From Leptoclinus maculatus (taxonomy: Eukaryota > Chordata > Actinopteri > Perciformes > Stichaeidae), in contig JAVDOI010000120.1 of assembly GCA_032191485.1 (NCBI GenBank), positions 176,501-240,500 on the forward strand: 64,000 bases of DNA. The letters run 5' to 3'. A program made the position numbers and the translations under genes. This document shows, piece by piece, positions 45,519 through 58,100 of this stretch; within the stretch, counting starts at the first letter, position 1; each line of letters begins with the position of its first letter. The notes beneath the pieces were generated by a model. That model had not been told where the DNA came from and did not search any database. It worked only from the letters and a program-made list of their open reading frames with translations.

Positions 45519-48500
45519 TCATACTCTTGGTTGTTTGCTGACTGTGCTGTACAGTGCAGATGAATCACCCACAGCTTCTTGACATCTTGATCTGTGAATG
45601 AAAACCAGTAAGCTCACAATATTAACTAAGAACAGGTTTAAACAGCAATAAAAGCAATGACCGTTCCAAACTTTGTGCAGCAAAGACAGATTGAACAGAC
45701 TCACTCGTTGGCAGCACTGGCACTCTTAAAGTTGACACTTGTGTACTCCACATCCTCCTCTTCCTCCTTGCGTCTGTGGGGCCGAGCTGGCCTGATGTTG
45801 GAGTAGAGAAGATCTTCCTGGTTTCTAGAGAAGCTCACGCTGGCATAGCAAAGCTCTTCCTGCTGCTCCGCTGGTGAGCTCTGCACCAATAAACAAGAGT
45901 ATTAAGCACCTATTGGATAAGTACATTTGTTGTTGGCCTGTAATACAAATGACCAAATAGTAAAACATCTGCAGGATTAAAGGTGTGGGGGGGGGGGCTT
46001 GTTCTGCAATTATTTCGTCAACATTCATTCAAAGTTCTCATGTTGTGGCATCAAACCTCAGATTCAAAGTCTTGACTTCTCTTTTAGTCGTTGTAATACC
46101 TCCTGGTCACCAGCAGAGGTTCATGAAGTTTCCCTTCATCTACAAACTGTTAACATGTATCTGTGGATGGAGATGTGTAAATCCCCCAACAATGAAAGGG
46201 CCAAAGCCACATCACCTACAGTGTTGATAACAGTGTCTCTGTCTCAGCACCTTATAGTTTAAGACAGAGAAAGGCTGAATAAAGCCGGGGTGGACAAACT
46301 TCTTTGATTGTGGGTCGTATACAGAAAACCAGAAGGAGTCACAAGCCAAACAATAGTAAATGTGTAGTTTTCAACCAGTCACACTGCAAGAAAATCAGTG
46401 ATTCTAGACCAGAAAACAACATTATCCAATGTACGAAATGTGGGACTGATGTTTAGTTTTATATTGTCTTCTAACATTATAGTCTTTTGTCCCCTTCAAC
46501 GAATTCATTGCAAATCAAGCAAACACACTTCCTCTTGACTTCAGTACTGACTTTCCAGACATTTCTGAAATGTTCACCACTCACTTGCTGTCTTCCATCT
46601 TTTCAGTTCCGCCATGTTTACCTGATAAACTGAAGTAAATGTTTTCATAGTAATAAATGTAGAGCAGCTGTTCAAAATGGCAGCGACATCTAGTGTTTAA
46701 ACTAAGAAGGGCAATGTACACACAGTGTAATTTATTAAAAATATGCTCAAACCAAAGTCTAGTTTATTTTAAAAAAATCAATAAAACCAGGGTGTGACAT
46801 GCACATATAGGTTCATCATTTTGGAAATGAACAGGATGAAAGTATCCAAATAGGGACATAAAGACTTGAAGAAGACATGAGGACTATTTAAATGTGTTTT
46901 AAAGTGAACTCTTTGAGACACCTGAGCTCTTCTTCCTCACCTGAGTGTTGTTGTCTGGTCCGTCTCCAGACTGGCTGGTTTGTGTCGAGGACCTCTTTCT
47001 TCTGGATAGAACAATAAATGAACAAACAAATGAATCATCAAATAAAGTTAATCAACAACTGAGCGATTGTAAGATGCATTACTGAATATAATCACAGTAA
47101 AGCTGAACTGCTCACCTAATCAATAAGAAGGCAGCGAGGATTATGATAGCCAGGAAAATAGCAGTGGTTGATCCAACAGCTACTGTTGTCATTGAAACTG
47201 GAAACACTGATCAAACAGAACAATTAGAAATTGATCATTTAAAATAAAATGATGTTCAGACAGAAGCATTCTAAATAAAGAAGTGTATAACCTCAACTTT
47301 TGCTTCCTTTTCTTGCCCCATAATATGAAAATTATCTTACAAGGTTACAAGGGTTTTATTTGTCATTGTACAACAGGGTTGCACAACGAAATTTTGATTG
47401 TAGTCCAAATTTGCTACATAGGAAAGAAAACAAACAACAACAAAAAAATATACATTATATATGGAGGATGAATTAATTAACCAACAGGACAAAAACAAGA
47501 CGTTTAACGAAGTGTAACAGAATCTCTAAGACCTCAGGATCTGCTCTATGCAGATGATAAACTTCTTTATCTATTTGTGACTTCCAGGGCGAGTGTGAAG
47601 CAGTTGGGTTGAACGTCACATCATAGAAATAAAACGAGTAGAACGGACATTCACATTCAAAACAACGTAGCTGGATGGTCAGAGCGGCGACCATTTTTAT
47701 GTGTACTGTTGCCTTTGCGACTGTTGTAGCGAGCTAACTTCTATACAAACTAAACAGACTCAGAGGTTTTAGAGTAACAACCTATCCCCCCCCCCCCCCC
47801 CAAAAATACTATAATACTTAATGCTTCATCCACACACTCTTGTTACAGCGTAAGAAAGCATATTGCTATCAACGGATGAGTTACAACTTTGCTTTGGTCA
47901 TTTTCTCTAACCAGTGTAGCATTAAAGCATGAGTTAGCAAACAAGCTAGCTATCTAGCATATAGCTTACTAGTTAGCGAGCTGGTTACAGAAAATTTGCT
48001 AAAGGAGGAGTTTGCTGTGAGTCGTGAGTTTAACTGGGTTGTTAAGATAATGTCTAAGTGAAAACCCTTCATAGTATGATTTACCTGCTACAACAGTCAG
48101 ATGTAAGGTGGAGTTACTACGTCCTCTTCCGTTCTGGGCTTCACAGGAATAACTCCCACTGTGTTCAGCTCTGATGTCAGTGATGATGAAGATCTGTCCT
48201 GATGCTTTTGGTGAGTGTTCATCCTCCTTGTACCAGGTGTAGTTAGCTGCTGGGTTAGCATCACTGCTACAGGTCAGAGTCACTGAACTGCCCTCCACTA
48301 TCTCAGCAGAGGGACTCACTGACACAGAGGGAAGCTTTGGAGCATCTGGAGGAGAAATGAATAACAAGGAAAAAAAATAACAATCAAACAACTGCAAATT
48401 GGTGTATTTAACTAAGTAAGTAGTTGTTGTAGTAAGTTGTAAAACATTTTTACTAGCAACTGTATGTTTCTTGAGCGCCTTAACTCACATTCCACACTAA

Positions 48501-51500
48501 CATTGATGTATTTAGATCTCTTCCTCCCCAGCTGGTTCTCAGCTCTACAGTAATACTGTCCAGAGTCAGAGGACTGGATGGAGCTGAAGACAAGCTGAGG
48601 TTCTTCACTGAGAGGAGGAGGGTCTGGATCTTCATCCTCCTTGTACCAGGTGTAGTTAGCTGCTGGGTTAGCATCACTGCTACAGGTCAGAGTCACTGAA
48701 CTGCCCTCCACTATCTCAGCAGAGGGACTCACTGACACAGAGGGAAGCTTTGGAGCATCTGGAGGAGAATATAGATTATTATAAGTTGATCAATAGCATC
48801 TTTATTTAGACACCACAGGCCTCACAAAAACTAACTTTTTTTAAACCCGCCAGACCAGTTTGTAGGTTTCTTGTTGAACATTTTAAGCATAAACTCTACT
48901 TCATGTTTAGTGCTCCTTTAATATAGAGCAAACAATTTGACAGATTGATTGTGTCTGTTGCTTATTACCTGTATTTTACTCACATTTCACATCAACATAG
49001 ATGTATTCAGACGTCGTCCTCCCCAGCTGGTTCTCAGCTCTACAGTAATACTGTCCAGAGTCAGAGGACTGGATGGAGCTGAAGACAAGCTGAGGTTCTC
49101 TACTGAGAGGAGGAGGGTCTTGATTTCCATTCCACTTGTACCAGAAGTAGTTAGCTGCTGGGTTAGCATCACTGCTACAGGTCAGAGTCACTGAACTGCC
49201 CTCCACTATCTCAGCAGAGGGACTCACTGACACAGAGAGAAGCTTTGGAGCATCTGGAGGAGACATTAATAAACATACTTAAAGATTATAATATGTTATC
49301 ATATAATATTTATCATTTTAATGAATATTTCAGCTTGTTGGTTTCAGACTATCCCTATTATTGATCACAGCAGCTGTCCAGAGTGCTGATCCTGGAGCTG
49401 TCACAGGTGAGACTCCTGCTGGTGTAAACTGACAATAAGAAGCCTTTAATCATTTGTAATGTTCAACAACTCCACACATTCTTCTCTTTAGATGCTGCTT
49501 GTGTCGTTAGCTGAGTCTGTCCTCTCACTTCTAGCTGTTGTAGGGAGTTATTGATTGTTTCTTCACCCAGCTGGCAGATCACTTCTAGTTATGTTCTGTA
49601 CATAATTCAGCTGAGTCAGCTAAACAGACTCTATGAAAATCATATTATTTCATCCAGCCTCTGTTATTGTAGCAGCACTCATGTTTTCAGATGTATGACC
49701 ACAAACATGATGAATGACTAACAGTTTACATTCTGTCTCAGTTAAAAATGTTGAATTAACTCCAATAAAACACAAAGAAAAGAAATGAAACAACAGACAG
49801 TTGATCTGATTGTTATTTTTCTTCTGATGTTTCTTCTACTAGTTCTAGTTTTTCTTTTTGTTTCTTTTAATAACATCATTAATTCATAAATAAACAGCTG
49901 TGTCTACTTTAAGATGGAGAAGACTTCAGTGTGTTTACAGCTGTGATTATAATTGTATTGTTGTGTCAGTGTGTGTGTGACACTTCTACATGTAGACTGA
50001 GGGGCCAGGGATTGAACCACCGACCCTCTGATTAGTGGACCACAGCTCTGCCTCCTGAGGAATGTTGTGCTTCATATTGTTGGTTCCTCTAAAGTCACAT
50101 ACAGTGACAGTCTGGTGCCGCCATATGAAATGTTGTTGAACCTCCACAGGCTGACACAGTGGAGTAAACTTACACACTGAAGGAGAACGATGATCCTCAT
50201 ATCCTCCCTCAGCACAGGAATAGCTGTCTGAAGAACCAAAGTCGACGAAATGAGAAGAAGATCCTGTCTTGATGTGCTTTCCATTCTTGTACCAGTAGGA
50301 AGGATCTTTAGGCAGAACACAACTGATGAGACACTTCAGCTCCAACCAGGTAGAACCTGATCTGCTCACCAGCACCTGGAGACCTGGACCTGTGAAGAAG
50401 GAACAGAAATGTTATTTTATTAAACTGTCAACATTCACACAAGACATTCATATTCTAGTTTTCTAGATGTTGAACATTTGGAGATGATTAACATGAATTA
50501 AAATGTTACCTCTGACGGACAAAGTGACTCCAGGTGAACCAATATATTTATCATCTGGTTTGTTTGTTGTGAACCTGAACTTGTACTCAGCTGAGTCGCT
50601 CTCTCTCAGGTCTGTGATTCTCAGAATGCACTTCTTCTCAGAACAAGAGTAGAACACACGACCTGAATACTCAGAGTCTGTTGTCAGATCCACAGGTTCA
50701 CCATCTTTCCCTTTAGTAAACCAGAATGTTTTCCTGATATCACGGTGCTGTATTCTAGATGGGTATGTGTAGCTGCAGTGTATTAACACTGTTGATCCTT
50801 CTACAGCACAGACCTCAGTAGAAGTGTAAGTCACTCCCCATCCCTTCTGACTCTGTATCACTGAAACACAGAGCACATCAGGAACCACAGTCAGACTCAG
50901 AACAACATCAGAGGACACACTCTCATTAGTAGTGAAGTAAAGAAAGAGTCAACGATGTACACATGATCTCTGCAGTTGGAAGGAACAGCAATGTATTGAA
51001 CCTGTCAACTTAAACACAGTGAACAAGATCAAAAAGCAGAAGTTTAGATATTAGAAGGGTGCAGTTCATGAGATAAAGAGTCTTCTTTGCTCTGTGGTTT
51101 TCTGTCTGTGGTCAGCTGCTGCAGAGTGAATGGAAACTGTAGAGACATGCAGAACACTGAGGTGTGAGAGAATAGTGTGAAACGTAGATAACAGATCACT
51201 GACAGTCAGAAGTCGACACAAACACAAACTTCATGTGAATTAAATTTACAAAAATGTAATTTGTTTTTCTAAAACCCCAAAATCTGACTTTGCAGCATCT
51301 GTTAGTGAATCAATTATCTGTAACACAGATCAAAGCTACGATCATGGGAGCATCACTGAAGGGGCCCAACGTGTCAGGGGCCCCTCTGGCCCTAACTTAC
51401 AACATGTCACTCAAAGAGACACCAACCAGGAAGAGAATCTAAATGAGCACAAATACAATAAGAACTTCTACAAAAAGGTGAAAAAACATCCTCAAAGAGA

Positions 51501-51937
51501 CTCAAAATGAACAACAGACTCTAAATGTGGTCGAATGCATCGAAACGCTGAACGATTAGAGGAAGTTCCACAGAGAGATATTGTTAATGTGCGTACAGTC
51601 ATTACTTTCATCCACATAAACACAACTTTACTGTCTTTAGTGGAGCACAATTCTTCAGTTTATACAGTTTATGATGTTAAGGTACAAGTGTACAGAGATG
51701 CTGCTGGTGTTAAAAACAGCTCTGTGTTGGTCGTCCTGTAAAGACTTCAATCTAAAGAGAGAAAAGTGAATGTTGCACCACATTTTATAACATCAGATCT
51801 GTTTATTAACTGAAAACACACCTTCCTCTGTTGTCCTGAGGTGCACTAACGGCCTCACAATATAAATGTAGATGTACAGTACCTTGTACAGAGAGAAGGA
51901 AGACAACAAATCCACTGGCTGCTGCTGGTGAACTCAT
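45519..51937 (-). CDS. CD22/Siglec-like inhibitory receptor 3, five Ig domains, 604 aa
   Basis: Coding exons in transcript order: 51883-51937 signal; 50510-50860 V; 50174-50389 C2; 48984-49253, 48489-48758 and 48085-48345 Ig; 47116-47197 transmembrane; 46941-47001, 45705-45880 and 45519-45591 cytoplasmic. They total 1815 bases in phase. V has YKFRF in strand F. Each membrane-proximal Ig exon carries the conserved VEGSSVTLTCSSDANPAANY module. The tail has ITIMs LCYASV, LLYSNI and VEYTSV, and the ITIM exon protein is identical to that of gene 2. This is the fullest copy of the young duplicate pair and the best reference for what gene 2 lost. Probable plasma-membrane inhibitory receptor; ligand unproven. 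Confidence 0.86.
47787..47801. repeat. Poly(C) tract
   Basis: A run of about 15 C in the intron before the transmembrane exon of gene 3. Comparable G or C runs lie at 8870-8882, 26370-26388, 33441-33450 and 45987-45996, all non-coding. Confidence 0.8.
49985..50062. repeat. Dispersed fish repeat, copy 3 (partial)
   Basis: Only the GGGATTGAACCACCGACCCTC and CTGATTAGTGGACCACAGC block remains, in the C2-to-Ig intron of gene 3, at the place matching the longer copy in gene 2. Confidence 0.6.
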
Positions 51938-52029
51938 AGCTAATCCTCTCTGTTAAATCAGCAGGTAGATCAGAAACACTATGTCAGTAAGTCAGAAACA
52001 TTTCTACTTTAAAAAGGAGGATGTTGTCT

Positions 52030-53930
52030 TTGAAGTCAGCTCGTGTGTTCTGGGTTTGGTTCAATGCTGCTGTTTAACACTGACCTGGCTTCCTTCCTCT
52101 TCACATCATTAGTATGCATGAACAGACCAATGACTGTAAATCCTCAAGTTGGCTGCACTAAGAAACAGTGGTGTTCCTCGCTAAATGCTAATGTTAGCAT
52201 GCTAACATGTGGGTTAGCATCACTGCTACAGGTCAGAGTCACTGAACTGCCCTCCACTATCTCAGCAGAGGGACTCACTGACACAGAGGGAAGCTTTGGA
52301 GCATCTGGAGGAGACATTAATAAACATACTTAAAGATTATAATATGTTATCATATAATATTTACCATTTTAATGAATATTTCAGCTTGTTGGTTTCAGAC
52401 TATCCCTATTATTGATCACAGCAGCTGTCCAGAGTGCTGATCCTGGAGCTGTCACAGATGAGACTCCTGCTGGTGTAAACTGACAATAAGAAGCCTTTAA
52501 TCATTTGTAATGTTCAACAACTCCACACATTCTTCTCTTTAGATGCTGCTTGTGTCGTTAGCTGAGTCTGTCCTCTCACTTCTAGCTGTTGTAGGGAGTT
52601 ATTGATTGTTTCTTCACCCAGCTGGCAGATCACTTCTAGTTATGTTCTGTACATAATTCAGCTGAGTCAGCTAAACAGACTGTATGAAAATCATATTATT
52701 TCATCCAGCCTCTGTTATTGTAGCAGCACTCATGTTTTCAGATGTATTACCACAAACACAGTGGTGGGCCGTCAGGGCCTGCAAAGCCTTCTCTGCTGGC
52801 CTAAACAGAATCACAAAGTTATAGCTATTTTATAATTTCATATTTTTTCTTAAATACACTACATGTATTATAATTTATAAAAATATTTTTCCCATTATCT
52901 TGTTTTCTCATTGCACAGCTACTGTCTTCCTCAGTTGCTCTGCTTCCAGTGCAGCTTGTTTTAAGTAGAGCTTTTATCCAATCAGATTTCACCTCTGTGT
53001 CTCTAGGTAAGAAGAGAGGCCCGAGGCCTGCAGACTCACAAGTGAATCCCTTTGCAGTTTAAGTGAATGGGGACGATATTGTTGATCATAGTGTTCAACC
53101 AATCAGATCTTTAGTTTGACATGTTGGGCGTATTCTTTGACGTGTCAGATTCTGCTAGCTGGCTTACAAGTACGTCAGCGTTACGTGCAGCTCAGTTTTC
53201 AGGTGCAGCTCTGCAGTGAGGTGCAGCGTGTGCTGTGATTGGTCAGTGGGCGAGCACGTGACTATTGTGAAACGAAACTTAAAATAGCCATCAGAGGCTT
53301 AGTTGGAGTAGTAAGAGTTCAAATTGAAAGATATGGAAGAAATTACATTTTTTGCATTTTGCTTGGTGTAGATTTTTTATTTTTTTTTACCTAGCTTTGT
53401 TTTTTAACACTCAATGGCTGAAAAGTAAAACAGGTTTCGACCACACAGGCTGAGGCAGCTTGTTGCTGCAGTAGTCTACGCCCTAAGTGCTATTTTAACA
53501 AATATACTGTGAATGGCTGTGAGTATCAGCATTTCAGACTTTGAAAGTGGTCTGACAAATTAATGTGTGATGGTTTGAATCTTGATCCCAAAAAAGAATA
53601 AAAACCCTAAAATGTCCTGAAGCTGCTCAGTGAATTACAGCACTGCTGCTGGTGAACTCATAGCTGCTCCTCTCTGTTAAATCAACAGGTAGATCAGAAA
53701 CACTTCATGTCAGTAAGTCAGAAACATTTCTACTTTAAAAAGGAGGATGTTGTCTTTGAAGTCAGCTCGTGTATTCTGGGGTTGGTACAACGCTGCTGTT
53801 TAACACCCGCCTGGCTTCCTTCCTCTTCACATTATTAGTATGCATGAACAGACCAATGACTGTAAATCCTCAAGTTGAAATGAAGAAATCATTCTTGCTG
53901 TTGTTTTGCAAACGATGCATGAACTTCTTG
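52030..53930 (-). pseudogene. Wreck of a fourth CD22-like gene
   Basis: Three gene pieces survive. At 52205-52300 is the first part of an Ig exon followed on its upstream side by intron DNA matching gene 3 (52310-52740). At 53505-53640 is intron sequence matching 35500-35630 of gene 2. At about 53641-53665 is the first 20 or so bases of a signal-peptide exon with its promoter-side flank to 53930. V, C2, transmembrane and tail exons are gone. At 53641 the intron piece is joined straight to the signal exon, and at about 52205 the Ig piece is joined to a repeat fragment. Not expressible as a receptor. Confidence 0.7.
52758..53330. mobile_element. hAT-like transposon fragment
   Basis: Starts CAGTGGTGGGCCGTCAGGGC, a typical hAT-type terminus in fish (CAGTGG-GGCCGT), and continues with CTGCAAAGCCTTCTCTGCTG. 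The other end was not identified and no transposase was read. It splits the gene 4 relic. Confidence 0.45.
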
Positions 53931-54365
53931 AAATTATTTTGTATAAAAATTACAGCTAGAGAAATATACATATTCATATATATACACACATTCATATACT
54001 GTATGTACGTGCTTTTAATCCCTCCTTCTGTGTCTGTTGTGACCAGAGTTTGGCAAATTATTTTTGAACAATCAACAGATCCAGTAGCTGAACAAAACCT
54101 GTAAGCATCATAAACGTTTGTTTGCCACAGAGTTTATTTTCTGTAATAATTCCAAAATCAAATGAGAGAATCCCATTGGCTGTTTGTTGAGGTTAACTTC
54201 CTGTTGGCCTAAAAAAATATGTCATCATACAAAAAAAAGTATGATTCTGTGTGTGTGAAGTCAGGATTTTCGAGACTAACTGAAATGTGGGTTTTATTTA
54301 TTTATTCTTTTGTCCAAATATTTATACATTTCAAATACTATATGAAAATGACTCTTGACTTTAAG

Positions 54366-54683
54366 ACCAGTGTGTAGGGTTTAGTGACATCTAGTGGTGA
54401 GGTTGCAGATTGCATCAAACTGAATACCCGTCCGTTGAAGAACTACGGTTACCTTCAGGTTACATAAAAATGAACAAAGACTCTCTGGAGTCAGTGTTTG
54501 GGCCTTAGAAACATGGAGTCCGTGAAGAAGACCTGCTCCCTGTGTAGATATGAAGCGCTCCTTTTAAGCTTAACGAAAACACAGTAATTCCTAGTTTCCG
54601 GGGATTTTACACTAATGAAAAGATGGTTATGAATATTACATTTCAGTTAAAAGATCCCCCAAAATCCTACACACTGGACCTTT
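54366..54683. mobile_element. Fish MITE with CCAGTGTGTAGG terminal repeats
   Basis: Left end ACCAGTGTGTAGGGTTTAG and right end AAAATCCTACACACTGGACC are inverted repeats. The inside has TTAGTGACATCTAGTGGTGA and CTCCCTGTGTAGATATGAAG. It is a very common teleost non-autonomous DNA element. A fragment of the same family lies at 13775-13870. Confidence 0.8.
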
Positions 54684-55170
54684 AAAGCACTTCAACAGTG
54701 GTGTTCAAGAGATACAGTTTGTCACTGAGCTGGTTTTGGTCGTGTTTCCAATATGGTTCAACCAAACACATTCGTCCAAATAAACCCCTTTTGATGACAG
54801 ATGACGTACTTCCCACAGATCAGGGATCTCCATGCACACACCAGGAGTTCATCAGGGTTTTTAGGATCCAAATGGAGCTGAGACGCCTCACTTCCAATGA
54901 ATTAAATTCCTTTGAGGACCTTCTTACATCAGAAGTTTTGCGGTATTATGTGACTTAGTCTTTTCTGAGGTTGAGCTCCGGGCGCCGTAATGTTCCTCAT
55001 GATGTCCGAGTCACAACCCCCGACTTCAGCGCTCACACACAAACCGTATCCGACTCTCTCCGGACTCACACATTCAGCTGTCGGTGTTCTCGGGCCTCCC
55101 GTCCTCCGTCCTCGTTCCTGCTTCCTTCTCTCATGAGCCCTGGTGCTGCTGGGGTTGGGAGGGGACACGG

Positions 55171-58100
55171 TTAAGGTTGCCACGGTTTCTTGTCTCGACC
55201 TTGTTGGTCTGGTACGTGTTTGAAGCGGCACTGGTCGCCGTAGAAACAGCCTGTGGTCCGCCAGTAGAAGCACTCGTCTCCGTTTATTGGTGCGCACCGT
55301 CTGGACCTGCGTGGACAGAACCAGAGGAGAGGATCCCGCGTCATATTCAGAAACAATGAACATCAATACATGATGCCAACAGTGCACTTCTGTGTTATCC
55401 TGTGATTATAGTCTTTAAATCACTGATTGGTGTCGATGGAAGTTGCTCCAAGGAAGTGGGATTTTCTGAAATGTAGTTTGAGTCACCAAAATAATGAGAT
55501 TTCAGTTTAATTTGACCTTAAATGTAAAAAACAGTTCACAGTGCAAATGCAAAAAAGAGAGAAACAATGCTTTTATTTATTCAAAATCAGCATCAACTAT
55601 TTTATTTTAACAAATAGTTTTAAAAGTTTTTGTTTCATGTTGCATGCTCCTAAAGCGTTGTTTTTTTGGATATCTATCTTGCAAGGATCATCAATGATCA
55701 TAATCTTCCCAATACGTCACCTAAAATGTCTCGCGACATGTCCTCACCTTAAAGTTAACCAAAACTTAAAGGCGGGTTCACCCCAAAATCAAAATCACAT
55801 AACTTCCTCTAACCCGTAGTGCTGTTAGTCAATCCAGATTGTTTTGGTGTGAGATGCCGAGTGTTGGAGATTTCTGAAAAGAGACATTGCTGTTGAGTTT
55901 TTCAAAATGTCTCTCAATTGTTTTCACCGCAAGCTGAGTTCCATCAACAAGAGGCAACTCACACCAATACCATCTAGAATGATAAATAACGCTACAGGAT
56001 ATGATTTTGGGGGTGACCTGTCCCTTTAATACTAATCTCTGAAGCCTAAAGCAACTCAAAGACGTGAAAGCTGGTAATAGAATCCTCGACTTTGTAAGGA
56101 ACCAAAGTGTTCATCTGCAGAGGGAGGACATTTCTGAAACAAAGCACTACAAAGATCCAGGTTCAGAGTGAGATGCTCGGTACCCTGCGGCTGCTGAGCT
56201 CTGCTGTGGTCCTGCAGCGTTGATCCTTTGAATGGGGGACACGGTGCGCTGGGTCCAGCGCTCTGGGTACCTCATCACCAGCTTGCAGCTCCCCAGCTCC
56301 ACGCCCTGGACAGGAGGAGACGGCACCGTAAAGTACACCGAGACATCGACGAGGACAAACGTCACGTCGGGTTCGATCACCTGCACCTCACTCACCTGCA
56401 GCTTCTCCAGGGCTTTGGCAGCAATGTTGGCATTCTTGAAGTTGACGAAGGCACAGAAACGCTCATGAAGAACCCGGATGCTCTCTATCTCACCGACCCT
56501 GTAATCATGGAAACACAGAGCCTTTAAAACTACAGCAAAGCAGTGAGGCACAGATCTGCAGGAAACGTCCTTCATGTCCAGTGTTCACAGCCAATAGAGT
56601 CATTATTATGAGTACAGTAGTACACCAACCATTCTACAACTAGTAGTACTACTGCTACTCCTGCTGCTGCTACTAAAGCAAGTATTACTTTAACTACCTC
56701 TGTGACTGTAACAGAGCCACTACTACTGCAAGTACTACTTTAACTACCTCTGACTGTAACAGAGCCACTACTACTGCAAGTACTACTTTAACTACCTCTG
56801 ACTGTAACAGAGCCACTACTACTGCAAGTACTACTTTAACTACCTCTGTGACTGTAACAGAGCCACTACTACTGCAAGTACTACTTTAACTACCTCTGTG
56901 ACTGTAACAGAGCCACTACTACTACAAGTACTACTTTAACTACCTCTGTGACTATAACAGAGCCACTACTACTGCAAGTACTACTTTAACTACCTCTGTG
57001 ACTGTAACAGAGCCACTACTACTACAAGTACTACTTTAACTACCTCTGTGACTGTAACAGAGCCACTACTACTGCAAGTACTACTTTAACTACCTCTGTG
57101 ACTGTAACAGAGCCACTACTACTACTACTTTAACTACCTCTGTGACTATACTGAAGTTGCAATTACTAAAATTACTATTTTAACTAACTCTGTAGAACAA
57201 CTTTATGTGAAGTCCATCTCCTTATTGCAGTTGTCCTGAAACAACTAGATGGGCTTCAGTTGGCGGCCTTATTCTGTTGTTGTTTACCCCTAAAGACTGA
57301 ATTCATGACTCCAGGCTAAATACGCAACGTGTCCTCACACACGTTCAGTGTTTTTACATTTTAAAGACATCCAAGACGTCTTTCTCTGTCACTTCCAATG
57401 TGATGTTCCCGACCCACAGAGAGCGACAGTTCCTGGAAGATAGAAAAAGGGAAGTCAGCAGGAGAGAAGAAAGAAGTTCATGTTTACATTATATTATCAT
57501 TTTTTTACTACACGATAAAACAAGATGTTACAAGATAACTAAAAATAATAACTATAAAAAGAAGAGAGGATTGATTTGCTTCATGTTTTGAATGATACTG
57601 TTAAACTACTGTCTATTACAGACACGTACCCACTCTGGTCCTGCTTCAGTGCTGGAAGTAAAGAGGAGACAGGAAGTAGACATCATGGAAAGACAAAACA
57701 ACAAAAACAGGATCAATGAGATGCATTTAAAACGATGAACCACTGTGGTCTGCTGTAAAGAACACTAATGTGCTGACACAGCACTTACTTACTGTAACAT
57801 CATATCAATAAACATAATTTTCATACAGCGTATCCTCCTTCAACACCATCTACAGTTCATGCACCATGTCTGTTTAGTCATAATTTAGTACTGTATGTCT
57901 GCTTTAGTCCAGATTACTGTTCAAACCCTTTTACATCTTCATATCCAATATAATGTACTGAATATATTCTACTCTGTAAACTACATATTTCTCTGCCCCT
58001 TTCTTTGCCGCAGTGTGCTGTTCATAAGATAATAGATAGTTTATGTCTTACTGTCCATGTATTTAATAATCTTTACACACAAGTGTTGCCGGTCTCTGCT

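Noticed and set aside
54698..54958. 86-codon + strand frame
   Set aside because: It begins just after the MITE, shows no domain, and has no plausible promoter or splice context.
54929..55387. 152-codon minus-strand frame overlapping the CCCH exon
   Set aside because: A shifted frame of the TTC31-like last exon and its 3' flank; the zinc-finger frame is the one with matching phase and motif.
56640..57150. Possible CRISPR-like array
   Set aside because: The units are directly adjacent with no unique spacers, and the DNA is clearly animal. It is a minisatellite.
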